A stretch of 64,000 nt of DNA, from positions 13,481,383 through 13,545,382 of the forward strand of contig OX030955.1 of the NCBI GenBank assembly GCA_943735955.1. The letters are read 5' to 3'. This document shows positions 44,301-59,300 of this stretch, piece by piece. The notes beneath the pieces were generated by a model, which had not been told where the DNA came from, made no database searches, and worked only from the letters and a program-made list of their open reading frames with translations. The first letter of the stretch is position 1. Each line of letters opens with the position of its first letter. The DNA comes from Piscicola geometra. Lineage: Eukaryota > Annelida > Clitellata > Hirudinida > Piscicolidae. Both the position numbers and the translations under genes were made by a program.

Positions 44301-47300
44301 ACAGTGCCGACTACTGTATCAATGATGACAACAGAATCAACAAGTGTGCCAACTGCTGTATCGACAACAGTGCCGACTACTGTATCAATGATGACAACAG
44401 AATCAAAAAGTGTGCCAACTGCTGTATCGACAACAGTGCCGACTACTGTATCAGTAATGACAACAGAATCAACAAGTGTGCCAACTGCTGTATCCACAAC
44501 AGTGCCGACTACTGTATCAACGATGACAACAGAATCATCAAGTGTGCCAACTGCTGTATCGACAACAGTGCCGACAACTGTATCTATGATGACAACAGAA
44601 TCAACAAGTGTGCCAACTGCTGTATCGACAACAGTGCCGACTACTGTATCAATGATGACAACAGAATCAACAAGTGTGCCAACTGCTGTATCGACAACAG
44701 CGCCGACTACTGTATCAATGATGACAACAGAATCAACAAGTGTGCCAACTGCTGTATCGACAACAGTGCCGACTACTGTATCAATGATGACAACAGAATC
44801 AACAAGTGTGCCAACTGCTGTATCGACAACAGTGCCGACTACTGTATCAATGATGACAACAGAATCAACAAGTGTGCCAACTGCTGTATCGACAACAGTG
44901 CCGACTACTGTATCAATGATGACAACAGAATCAACAAGTGTGCCAACTGCTGTATCGACAACAGTGCCGACTACTGTATCAATGATGACAACAGAATCAA
45001 CAAGTGTGCCAACTGCTGTATCGACAACAGTGCCGACTACTGTATTAATGATGACAACAGAATCAACAAGTGTGCCAACTGCTGTATCGACAACAGTGCC
45101 GACTACTGTATCAATGAGGACAACAGAATCAACAAGTGTGCCAACTGCTGTATCGACAACAGTGCCGACTACTGTATCAATGATGACAACAGAATCAACA
45201 AGTGTGCCAACTGCTGTATCGACAACAGTGCCGACTACCTTATCAATGATGACAACAGAATCAACAAGTGTGCCAACTGCTGTATCAACAACAGTGCCGA
45301 CTACTGTATCAATGATGACAACAGAATCAACAAGTGTGCCAACTGCTGTATCGACAACAGTGCCGACTACTGTATCAATGATGACAACAGAATCAACAAG
45401 TGTGCCAACTGCTGTATCGACAACAGTGCCGACTACTGTATCAATGATGACAACAGAATCAACAAGTGTGCCAACTGCTGTATCGACAACAGTGCCGACT
45501 ACTGTATCAATGATGACAACAGAATCAACAAGTGTGCCAACTGCTGTATCGACAACAGTGCCGACTACTGTATCAATGATGACAACAATATCAACAAGTG
45601 TGCCAACTGCTGTATCGACAACAGTGCCGACTACTGTATCAATGATGACAACAGAATCAACAAGTGTGCTAACTGCTGTATCGACAACAGTGCCGACTAC
45701 TGTATCAATGATGACATCAGAATCAACAAGTGTGCCAACTGCTGTATCGACAACTGTGCCGACTACTGTATCAATGATGACAACAGAATCAACAAGTGTC
45801 CCAACTGCTGTATCGACAACAGTTCCGACTACTGTATCAATGATGACAACAGAATCAACAAGTGTGCCAACTGCTGTATCGACAACAGTGCCGACTACTG
45901 TATCAATGATGACAACAGAATCAACAAGTGTGCCAACTGCTGTATCGACAACAGTGCCGACTACTGTATCAATGATGACAACAGAATCAACAAGTGTGCC
46001 AACTGCTGTATCGACAACAGTGCCGACAACTGTATCAATTATGACAACAGAATCAACAAGTGTGCCAACTGCTGTATCGACAACAGTGCCGACTACTGTA
46101 TCAATGATGACAACAGAATCAACAAGTGTGCCAACTGCTGTTTCGACAACAGTGCCGACTACTGTATCAATGGTGACAACAGAATCAACAAGTGTGCCAA
46201 CTGCTGTATCGACAACAGTGCCGACTACTGTATCAATGATGACAACAGAATCAACAAGTGTGCTAACTGCTGTATCGACAACAGCGCCGACTACTGTATT
46301 AATGATGACAACAGAATCAACAAGTGTCCCAACTGCTGTATCGACAACAGTGCCGACTACTGTATCAATGATGACAACAGAATCAACAAGTGTGCCAACT
46401 GCTGTATCGACAACAGTGCCGACTACTGTATCAATGATGACAACAGAATCAACAAGTGTGCCAACTGCTATATCGACAACAGTGCCGACAACTGTATCAA
46501 TTATGACAACAGAATCAACAAGTGTGCCAACTGCTGTATCGACAACAGTGCCGACTACTGTATCAATGATGACAACAGAATCAACAAGTGTGCCAACTGC
46601 TGTATCGATTACAGTGCCGACTACTGTATCAATGATGACAACAGAATCAACAAGTGTGCCAACTGCTGTATCGACAACAGTGCCGACTACTGTTTCAATG
46701 ATGACAACAGAATCAACAAGTGTGCCAACTGCTGTATCGACAACAGTGCCGACTACTGTATCAATGATGACAACAGAATCAACAATTGTGCCAACTGCTG
46801 TATCGACAACAGTGCCGACTACTGTATCAATGATGACAACAGAATCAACAAGTGTTCCAACTGCTGTATCGACAACAGTGCCGACTACTGTATCAATGAT
46901 GACAACAGAATCTACAAGTGTGCCAACTGCTGTATCGACAACAGTGCCGACTACTGTATCAATGGTGACAACAGAATCAACAAGTGTGCCAACTGCTGTA
47001 TCGACAACAGTGCCGACTACTGTATCAATGATGACAACAGAATCAACAAGTGTGCTAACTGCTGTATCGACAACAGCGCCGACTACTGTATTAATGATGA
47101 CAACAGAATCAACAAGTGTCCCAACTGCTGTATCGACAACAGTGCCGACTACTGTATCAATGATGACAACAGAATCAACAAGTGTGCCAACTGCTGTATC
47201 GACAACAGTGCCGACTACTGTATCAATGATGACAACAGAATCAACAAGTGTGCCAACTGCTATATCGACAACAGTGCCGACAACTGTATCAATTATGACA

Positions 47301-50300
47301 ACAGAATCAAAAAGTGTGCCAACTGCTGTATCGACAACAGTGCCGACTACTGTATCAATGATGACAACAGAATCAACAAGTGTGCCAACTGCTGTATCGA
47401 TTACAGTGCCGACTACTGTATCAATGATGACAACAGAATCAACAAGTGTGCCAACTGCTGTATCGACAACAGTGCCGACTACTGTTTCAATGATGACAAC
47501 AGAATCAACAAGTGTGCCAACTGCTGTATCGACAACAGTGCCGACTACTGTATCAATGATGACAACAGAATCAACAATTGTGCCAACTGCTGTATCGACA
47601 ACAGTGCCGACTACTGTATCAATGATGACAACAGAATCAACAAGTGTTCCAACTGCTGTATCGACAACAGTGCCGACTACTGTATCAATGATGACAACAG
47701 AATCAACAAGTGTGCCAACTGCTGTATCGACAACAGCGCCGACTACTGTATCAATGATGACAACAGAATCAACAAGTGTGCCAACTGCTGTATCGACAAC
47801 AGTGCCGACTACTGTATCAATGATGACAACAGAATCAACAAGTGTGCCAACTGCTGTATCGACAACAGTGCCGACTACTGTATCAAAGATGACAACAGAA
47901 TCAACAAGTGTGCCAACTGCTGTATCGACAACAGTGCCGACTACTGTTTCAATGATGACAACAGAATTAACAAGTGTGCCAACGGCTGTATCGACAACAG
48001 TGCCGACTACTGTATCAATGATGACAACAGAATCAACAAGTGTGCCAACTGCTGTATCGACAACAGTGCCGACAACTGTATCAATTATGACAACAGAATC
48101 AACAAGTGTGCCAACTGCTGTATCGACAACAGTGCCGACTACTGTATCAATGATGACATCAGAATCAACAAGTGTGCCAACTGCTGTATCGACAACAGTG
48201 CCGACTACTGTATCAATGATGACAACAGAATCAACAAGTGTCCCAACTGCTGTATCGACAACAGTGCCGACTACTGTATCAATGATGACAACAGAATCAA
48301 CAAGTGTGCCAACTGCTGTATCGACAACAGTGCCGACTACTGTATCAATGATGACAACAGAATCAACAAGTGTGCCAACTGCTGTATCGACAACAGTGCC
48401 GACTACTGTATCAATGATGACAACAGAATCAACAAGTGTGCCAACTGCTATATCGACAACAGTGCCGACAACTGTATCAATTATGACAACAGAATCAACA
48501 AGTGTGCCAACTGCTGTATCGACAACAGTGCCGACTACTGTATCAATGATGACAACAGAATCAACAAGTGTGCCAACTGCTGTATCGACAACAGTGCCGA
48601 CTACTGTATCAATGATGACAACAGAATCAACAAGTGTGCCAACTGCTGTATCGACAACAGTGCCGACTACTGTATCAATGATGACAACAGAATCAACAAG
48701 TGTGCCTACTGCTGTATCGACAACAGTGCCGACTACTGTATCAATGATGACAACAGAATCAACAAGTGTACCAACTGCTGTATTGACAACAGTTCCGACT
48801 ACTGTATCAATGATGACAACAGAATCAACAAGTGTGCCAACTGCTGTATCGACAACAGTGCCGACAACTGTATCAATGATGACAACAGAATCAACAAGTG
48901 TGTTAACTGCTGTATCGACAACAGTGCCGACTACTGTATTAATGATGACAACAGAATCAACAAGTGTGCCAACTGCTGTATCGACAACAGTGCCGACTAC
49001 TGTATCAATGATGACAACAGAATCAACAAGTGTGCCAACTGCTGTATCGACAACAGTGCCGACTACTGTATCAATGATGACAACAGAATCAACAAGTGTG
49101 CCTACTGCTGTATCGACAACAGTGCCGACTACTGTATCAATGATGACAACAGAATCAACAAGTGTGCCAACTGCTGTATCGACAACAGTTCCGACTACTG
49201 AATCAATGATGACAACAGAATCAACAAGTGTGCCAACTGCTGTATCGACAACAGTGCCGACTACTGTATCAATGATGACAACAGAATCAACAAGTGTGCC
49301 AACTGCTGTATCGACAACAGTGCCGACTACTGTATCAATGATGACAACAGAATCAACAAGTGTGCCAACTGCTGTATCGACAACAGTGCCGACTACTGTT
49401 TCAATGATGACAACAGAATTAACAAGTGTGCCAACTGCTGTATCGACAACAGTGCCGACTACTGTATCAATGATGACAACAGAATCAACAAGTGTGCCAA
49501 CTGCTGTATCGACAACAGTGCCGACAACTGTATCAATTATGACAACAGAATCAACAAGTGTGCCAACTGCTGTATCGACAACAGTGCCGACTACTGTATC
49601 AATGATGACATCAGAATCAACAAGTGTGCCAACTGCTGTATCGACAACAGTGCCGACTACTGTATCAATGATGACAACAGAATCAACAAGTGTGCCAACT
49701 GCTGTATCGACAACAGTGCCGACTACTGTTTCAATGATGACAACAGAATTAACAAGTGTGCCAACTGCTGTATCGACAACAGTGCCGACTACTGTATCAA
49801 TGATGACAACAGAATCCACAAGTGTGCCAACTGCTGTATCGACAACAGTGCCGACAACTGTATCAATTATGACAACAGAATCAACAAGTGTGCCAACTGC
49901 TGTATCGACAACAGTGCCGACTACTGTATCAATGATGACAACAGAATCAACAAGTGTGCCAACTGCTGTATCGACAACAGTGCCGACTACTGTATCAATG
50001 ATGACAACAGAATCAACAAGTGTGCCAACTGCTGTATCGACAACAGTGCCGACTACTGTATCAATGATGACAACAGAATCAACAAGTGTGCCAACTGCTG
50101 TATCGACAACAGTGCCGACTACTGTATCAATGATGACAACAGAATCAACAAGTGTGCCAACTGCTATATCGACAACAGTGCCGACAACTGTATCAATTAT
50201 GACAACAGAATCAACAAGTGTGCCAACTGCTGTATCGACAACAGTGCCGACTACTGTATCAATGATGACAACAGAATCAACAAGTGTGCTAACTGCTGTA

Positions 50301-53300
50301 TCGACAACAGTGCCGACAACTGTATCAATTATGACAACAGAATCAACAAGTGTGCCAACTGCTGTATCGACAACAGTGCCGACTACTGTATCAATGATGA
50401 CAACAGAATCAACAAGTGTGCCAACTGCTGTATCGACAACAGTGCCGACTACTGTATCAATGGTGACAACAGAATCAACAAGTGTGCCAACTGCTGTATC
50501 GACAACAGTGCCGACTACTGTATCAATGATGACAACAGAATCAACAAGTGTGCTAACTGCTGTATCGACAACAGCGCCGACTACTGTATTAATGATGACA
50601 ACAGAATCAACAAGTGTCCCAACTGCTGTATCGACAACAGTGCCGACTACTGTATTAATGATGACAACAGAATCAACAAGTGTGCCAACTGCTGTATCGA
50701 CAACAGTGCCGACTACTGTATCAATGATGACAACAGAATCAACAAGTGTGCCAACTGCTGTATCGACAACAGTGCCGACTACTGTATCAATGATGACAAC
50801 AGAATCAACAAGTGTGCCAACTGCTGTATCGATTACAGTGCCGACTACTGTATCAATGATGACAACAGAATCAACAAGTGTGCCAACTGCTGTATCGACA
50901 ACAGTGCCGACTACTGTTTCAATGATGACAACAGAATCAACAAGTGTGCCAACTGCTGTATCGACAACAGTGCCGACTACTGTATCAATGATGACAACAG
51001 AATCAACAAGTGTGCCAACTGCTGTATCGACAACAGTGCCGACTACTGTATCAATGATGACAACAGAATCAACAAGTGTTCCAACTGCTGTATCGACAAC
51101 AGTGCCGACTACTGTATCAATGATGACAACAGAATCAACAAGTGTGCCAACTGCTGTATCGACAACAGCGCCGACTACTGTATCAATGATGACAACAGAA
51201 TCAACAAGTGTGCCAACTGCTGTATCGACAACAGTGCCGACTACTGTATCAATGATGACAACAGAATCAACAAGTGTGCCAACTGCTGTATCGACAACAG
51301 TGCCGACTACTGTATCAAAGATGACAACAGAATCAACAAGTGTGCCAACTGCTGTATCGACAACAGTGCCGACTACTGTTTCAATGATGACAACAGAATT
51401 AACAAGTGTGCCAACTGCTGTATCGACAACAGTGCCGACTACTGTATCAATGATGACAACAGAATCAACAAGTGTGCCAACTGCTATATCGACAACAGTG
51501 CCGACAACTGTATCAATTATGACAACAGAATCAACAAGTGTGCCAACTGCTGTATCGACAACAGTGCCGACTACTGTTTCAATGATGACATCAGAATCAA
51601 CAAGTGTGCCAACTGCTGTATCGACAACAGTGTCGACTACTGTATCAATGATGACAACAGAATCAACAAATGTCCCAACTGCTGTATCGATAACAGTGCC
51701 GACTACTGTATCAATGATGACAACAGAATCAACAAGTGTGCCAACTGCTGTATCGACAACAGTGCCGACTACTGTATCAATGATGACAACAGAATCAACA
51801 AGTGTGCCAACTGCTGTATCGACAACAGTGCCGACTACTGTATCAATGATGACAACAGAATCAACAAGTGTGCCAACTGCTATATCGACAACAGTGCCGA
51901 CAACTGTATCAATTATGACAACAGAATCAACAAGTGTGCCAACTGCTGTATCGACAACAGTGCCGACTACTGTATCAATGATGACAACAGAATCAACAAG
52001 TGTGCCAACTGCTGTATCGACAACAGTGCCGACTACTGTATCAATGATGACAACAGAATCAACAAGTGTGCCAACTGCTGTATCGACAACAGTGCCGACT
52101 ACTGTATCAATGATGACAACAGAATCAACAAGTGTGCCTACTGCTGTATCGACAACAGTGCCGACTACTGTATCAATGATGACAACAGAATCAACAAGTG
52201 TACCAACTGCTGTATTGACAACAGTTCCGACTACTGTATCAATGATGACAACAGAATCAACAAGTGTGCCAACTGCTGTATCGACAACAGTGCCGACTAC
52301 TGTATCAATGATGACAACAGAATCAACAAGTGTGTTAACTGCTGTATCGACAACAGTGCCGACTACTGTATTAATGATGACAACAGAATCAACAAGTGTG
52401 CCAACTGCTGTATCGACAACAGTGCCGACTACTGTATCAATGATGACAACAGAATCAACAAGTGTGCCAACTGCTGTATCGACAACAGTGCCGACTACTG
52501 TATCAATGATGACAACAGAATCAACAAGTGTGCCTACTGCTGTATCGACAACAGTGCCGACTACTGTATCAATGATGACAACAGAATCAACAAGTGTGCC
52601 AACTGCTGTATCGACAACAGTTCCGACTACTGAATCAATGATGACAACAGAATCAACAAGTGTGCCAACTGCTGTATCGACAACAGTGCCGACTACTGTA
52701 TCAATGATGACAAGAGAATCAACAAGTGTGCCAACTGCTGTATCGACAACAGTGCCGACTACTGTATCAATGATGACAACAGAATCAACAAGTGTGCCAA
52801 CTGCTGTATCGACAACAGTGCCGACTACTGTTTCAATGATGACAACAGAATTAACAAGTGTGCCAACTGCTGTATCGACAACAGTGCCGACTACTGTATC
52901 AATGATGACAACAGAATCAACAAGTGTGCCAACTGCTGTATCGACAACAGTGCCGACAACTGTATCAATTATGACAACAGAATCAACAAGTGTGCCAACT
53001 GCTGTATCGACAACAGTGCCGACTACTGTATCAATGATGACATCAGAATCAACAAGTGTGCCAACTGCTGTATCGACAACAGTGCCGACTACTGTATCAA
53101 TGATGACAACAGAATCAACAAGTGTGCCAACTGCTGTATCGACAACAGTGCCGACTACTGTTTCAATGATGACAACAGAATTAACAAGTGTGCCAACTGC
53201 TGTATCGACAACAGTGCCGACTACTGTATCAATGATGACAACAGAATCCACAAGTGTGCCAACTGCTGTATCGACAACAGTGCCGACAACTGTATCAATT

Positions 53301-56300
53301 ATGACAACAGAATCAACAAGTGTGCCAACTGCTGTATCGACAACAGTGCCGACTACTGTATCAATGATGACATCAGAATCAACAAGTGTGCCAACTGCTG
53401 TATCGACAACAGTGCCGACTACTGTATCAATGATGACAACAGAATCAACAAGTGTCCCAACTGCTGTATCGACAACAGTGCCGACTACTGTATCAATGAT
53501 GACAACAGAATCAACAAGTGTGCCAACTGCTGTATCGACAACAGTGCCGACTACTATATCAATGATGACAACAGAATCAACAAGTGTGCCAACTGCTGTA
53601 ACGACAACAGTGCCGACTACTGTATCAATGATGACAACAGAATCAACAAGTGTGCCAACTGCTATATCGACAACAGTGCCGACAACTGTATCAATTATGA
53701 CAACAGAATCAACAAGTGTGCCAACTGCTGTATCGACAACAGTGCCGACTACTGTATCAATGATGACAACAGAATCAACAAGTGTGCCAACTGCTGTATC
53801 GACAACAGTGCCGACTACTGTATCAATGATGACAACAGAATCAACAAGTGTGCCAACTGCTGTATCGACAACAGTGCCGACTACTGTATCAATGATGACA
53901 ACAGAATCAACAAGTGTACCAACTGCTGTATCGACAACAGTTCCGACTACTGTATCAATGATGACAACAGAATCAACAAGTGTGCCAACTGCTGTATCGA
54001 CAAAAGTGCCGACTACTGTATCAATGATGACAACAGAATCAACAAGTGTGTTAACTGCTGTATCGACAACAGTGCCGACTACTGTATCAATGATGACAAC
54101 AGAATCAACAAGTGTGCCTACAGCTGTATCGACAACAGTGCCGACTACTGTATCAATGATGACAACAGAATCAACAAGTGTGCCAACTGCTGTATCGACA
54201 ACAGTTCCGACTACTGAATCAATGATGACAACAGAATCAACAAGTGTGCCAACTGCTGTATCGACAACAGTGCCGACTACTGTATCAATGATGACAACAG
54301 AATCAACAAGTGTGCCAACTGCTGTATCGACAACAGTGCCAACTACTGTATCAATGATGACAACAGAATCAACAAGTGTGCCAACTGCTGTATCGACAAC
54401 AGTGCCGACTACTGTATCAATGATGACAACAGAATCAACAAGTGTGCCAACTGCTGTATCGACAACAGTGCCGACTACTGTATCAATGATGACAACGGAA
54501 TCAACAAGTGTGCCAACTGCTGTATCGACAAAAGTGCCGACTACTGTATCAATGATGACAACAGAATCAACAAGTGTGTTAACTGCTGTATCGACAACAG
54601 TGCCGACTACTGTATTAATGATGACAACAGAATCAACAAGTGTGCCAACTGCTGTATCGACAACAGTGCCGACTACTGTATCAATGATGACAACAGAATC
54701 AACAAGTGTGCCAACTGCTGTATCGACAACAGTGCCGACTACTGTATCAATGATGACAACAGAATCAACAAGTGTGCCTACTGCTGTATCGACAACAGTG
54801 CCGACTACTGTATCAATGATGACAACAGAATCAACAAGTGTGCCAACTGCTGTATCGACAACAGTGCCGACTACTGTATCAATGATGACAAGAGAATCAA
54901 CAAGTGTGCCAACTGCTGTATCGACAACAGTGCCGACTACTGTATCAATGATGACAACAGAATCAACAAGTGTGCCAACTGCTGTATCGACAACAGTGCC
55001 GACTACTGTATCAATGATGACAACAGAATCAACAAGTGTGCCAACTGCTGTATCGACAACAGTGCCGACTATTGTATCAATGATGACAACAGAATCCGCA
55101 AGTTTGCCAACTGCTGTATCGACAACAGTGCCGACTACTGTATCAATGATGACAACAGAATCAACAAGTGTGCCAACTGCTGTATCGACAACAGTGCCGA
55201 CTACTGTATCAATGATGACAACAGAATCAACAAGTGTGCCAACTGCTGTATCGACAACAGTGCCGACTACTGTATCAATGATGACAACAGAATCAACAAG
55301 TGTTCCAACTGCTGTATCGACAACAGTGCCGACTACTGTATCAATGATGACAACAGAATCAACAAGTGTGCCAACTGCTGTATCGACAACAGTGCCGACT
55401 ACTGTATCAATGATGACAACAGAATCAACAAGTGTGCCAACTGCTGTATCGACAACAGTGCCGACTACTGTATCAATGATGACAACAGAATCAACAAGTG
55501 TGCCAACTGCTGTATCGACAACAGTGCCGACTACTGTATCAATGATGACAACAGAATCAACAAGTGTGCCAACTGCTGTATCGACAACAGTGCCGACTAC
55601 TGTATCAATGATGACAACAGAATCAACAAGTGTTCCAACTGCTGTATCGACAACAGTGCCGACTACTGTATCAATGATGACAACAGAATCAACAAGTGTG
55701 CCAACTGCTGTATCGACAACAGTGCCGACTACTGTATCAATGATGACAACAGAATCAACAAGTGTGCCAACTGCTGTATCGACAACAGTGCCGACTACTG
55801 TATCAATGATGACAAGAGAATCAACAAGTGTGCCAACTGCTGTATCGACAACAGTGCCGACTACTGTATCAATGATGACAACAGAATCAACAAGTGTGCC
55901 AACTGCTGTATCGACAACAGTGCCGACTACTGTATCAATGATGACAAGAGAATCAACAAGTGTGCCAACTGCTGTATCGACAACAGTGCCGACTACTGTA
56001 TCAATGATGACAACAGAATCAACAAGTGTGCCAACTGCTGTATCGACAACAGTGCCGACTACTGTATCAATGATGACAAGAGAATCAACAAGTGTGCCAA
56101 CTGCTGTATCGACAACAGTGCCGACTACTGTATCAATGATGACAACAGAATCAACAAGTGTGCCAACTGCTGTATCGACAACAGTGCCGACTACTGTATC
56201 AATGATGACAACAGAATCAACAAGTGTGCCAACTGCTGTATCGACAACAGTGCCGACTACTGTATCAATGATGACAACAGAATCAACAAGTTTGCCAACT

Positions 56301-59300
56301 GCTGTATCGACAACAGTGCCGACTACTGTATCAATGATGACAACAGAATCAACAAGTGTGCCAACTGCTGTATCGACAACAGTGCCGACTACTGTATCAA
56401 TGATGACAACAGAATCAACAAGTGTGCCAACTGCTGTATCGACAACAGTGCCGACTACTGTATCAATGATGACAACAGAATCAACAAGTGTTCCAACTGC
56501 TGTATCGACAACAGTGCCGACTACTGTATCAATGATGACAACAGAATCAACAAGTGTGCCAACTGCTGTATCGACAACAGTGCCGACTACTGTATCAATG
56601 ATGACAACAGAATCAACAAGTGTGCCAACTGCTGTATCGACAACAGTGCCGACTACTGTATCAATGATGACAACAGAATCAACAAGTGTGCCAACTGCTG
56701 TATCGACAACAGTGCCGACTACTGTATCAATGATGACAACAGAATCAACAAGTGTTCCAACTGCTGTATCGACAACAGTGCCGACTACTGTATCAATGAT
56801 GACAACAGAATCAACGAGTGTGCCAACTGCTGTATCGACAACAGTGCCGACTACTGTATCAATGATGACAACAGAATCAACAAGTGTGCCAACTGCTGTA
56901 TCGACAACAGTGCCGACTACTGTATCAATGATGACAACAGAATCAACAAGTGTGCCAACTGCTGTATCGACAACAGTGCCGACTACTGTATCAATGATGA
57001 CAACAGAATCAACAAGTGTGCCAACTGCTGTATCGACAACAGTGCCGACTACTGTATCAATGATGACAAGAGAATCAACAAGTGTGCCAACTGCTGTATC
57101 GACAACAGTGCCGACTACTGTATCAATGATGACAACAGAATCAACAAGTGTGCCAACTGCTGTATCGACAACAGTGCCGACTACTGTATCAATGATGACA
57201 ACAGAATCAACAAGTGTGCCAACTGCTGTATCGACAACAGTGCCGACTACTGTATCAATGATGACAACAGAATCAACAAATGTGCCAACTGCTGTATCGA
57301 CAACAGTGCCGACTACTGTATCAATGATGACAACAGAATCAACGAGTGTGCCAACTGCTGTATCGACAACAGTGCCGACTACTGTATCAATGATGACAAC
57401 AGAATCAACAAGTGTGCCAACTGCTGTATCGACAACAGTGCCGACTACTGTATCAATGATGACAACAGAATCAACAAGTGTGCCAACTGCTGTATCGACA
57501 ACAGTGCCGACTACTGTATCAATGATGACAACAGAATCAACAAGTGTGCCAACTGCTGTATCGACAACAGTGCCGACTACTGTATCAATGATGACAATAG
57601 AATCAACAAGTGTCCCAACTGCTGTATCGACAACAGTGCCGACTACTGTCTCAATGATGAAAACAGAATCAACGAGTGTGCCAACTGCTGTATCGACAAC
57701 AGTGCCGACTACTGTATCAATGATGACAACAGAATCAACAAATGTGCCAACTGCTGTATCGACCACAGTGCCGACTACTGTATCAATGATGACAACAGAA
57801 TCAACAAGTGTGCCAACTGCTGTATCGACAACAGTGCCGACTACTGTATCAATGATGACAACAGAATCAACAAGTGTCCCAACTGCTGTATCGACAACAG
57901 TGCCGACTACTGTATCAATGATGACAACAGAATCAACGAGTGTGCCAACTGCTGTATCGACAACAGTGCCGACTACTGTATCAATGATGACAACAGAATC
58001 AACAAGTGTGCCAACTGCTGTATCGACAACAGTGCCGACTACTGTATCAATGATGACAACAGAATCAACAAGTGTGCCAACTGCTGTATCGACAACAGTG
58101 CCGACTACTGTATCAATGATGACAACAGAATCAACAAGTGTGCCAACTGCTGTATCGACAACAGTGCCGACTACTGTATCAATGATGACAACAGAATCAA
58201 CAAGTGTTCCAACTGCTGTTTCGACAACAGTGCCGACTACTGTATCAATGATGACAACAGAATCAACGAGTGTGCCAACTGCCGTATCGACAACAGTGCC
58301 GACTACTGTATCAATGATGACAACAGAATCAACAAATGTGGCAACTGCTGTATCGACAACAGTGCCGACTACTGTCTCAATGATGACAACAGAATCAACA
58401 AGTGTCCCAACTGCTGTTTCGACAACAGTGCCGACTACTGTCTCAATGATGACAAGAGAGTCAACAAGTGTGCCAACTGCTGTATCGACAACAGTGCCGA
58501 CTACTGTATCAATGATGACAACAGAATCAACAAGTGTGCCAACTGCTGTATCGACAACAGTGCCGACTACTGTATCAATGATGACAACAGAATCAACAAG
58601 TGTCCCAACTGCTGTATCGACAACAGTGCCGACTACTGTATCAATGATGACAAGAGAGTCAACAAGTGTGCCAACTGCTGTATCGACAACAGTGCCGACT
58701 ACTGTATCAATGATGACAACAGAATCAACAAGTGTGCCAACTGCTGTATCGACAACAGTGCCGACTACTGTATCAATGATGACAACAGAATCAACAAGTT
58801 TGCCAACTGCTGTATCGACAACAGTGCCGACTACTGTCTCAATGATGACAACAGAATCAACAAGTGTCCCAACTGCTGTTTCGACAACAGTGCCGACTAC
58901 TGTCTCAATGATGACAAGAGAGTCAACAAGTGTGCCAACTGCTGTATCGACAACAGTGCCGACTACTGTATCAATGATGACAACAGAATCAACAAGTGTG
59001 CCAACTGCTGTATCGACAACAGTGCCGACTACTGTATCAATGATGACAACAGAATCAACAAGTGTCCCAACTGCTGTATCGACAACAGTGCCGACTACTG
59101 TATCAATGATGACAAGAGAGTCAACAAGTGTGCCAACTGCTGTATCGACAACAGTGCCGACTACTGTATCAATGATGACAACAGAATCAACAAGTGTGCC
59201 AACTGCTGTATCGACAACAGTGCCGACTACTGTATCAATGATGACAACAGAATCAACAAGTTTGCCAACTGCTGTATCGACAACAGTGCCGACTACTGTA

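Larger units (their letters stand above)
43999..54880. repeat. array zone 3: full-length units with its own variant set
   Basis: Length variants stop abruptly at 43,998 and everything after is a whole number of 66-bp units (303 to base 63,996). Markers are GACAACTG followed by AATTATGAC (silent Thr, then Met to Ile in the + frame), GTTTCAATG (silent Val), GCTATATC (Val to Ile), GACATCAG (Thr to Ser), GATTACAGT (Thr to Ile) and GTGCCTACTG (silent Pro). The ACCTTA marker of earlier zones is last seen near 45,240. The downstream limit is approximate, placed where these markers fade and TGTATT disappears. Confidence 0.7.

Noticed and set aside
39224..49201. + strand 3,325-codon Cys/Asn/Asp-rich frame
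   Set aside because: Its ATG is a one-base AAG-to-ATG variant inside a unit, repeated at 41,816 and 43,178. The frame has about 20 stops across the window and overlaps the fully open Thr/Ser/Pro frame.
7040..57766. Minus-strand 16,908-codon frame, Val/Thr/Asp/Gly-rich 22-residue repeat
   Set aside because: Openness is predicted by codon composition (no codon is one step from a stop). The start is a chance GTG variant and its end falls inside the repeat. Not excluded outright, because it shares third positions with the + frame.
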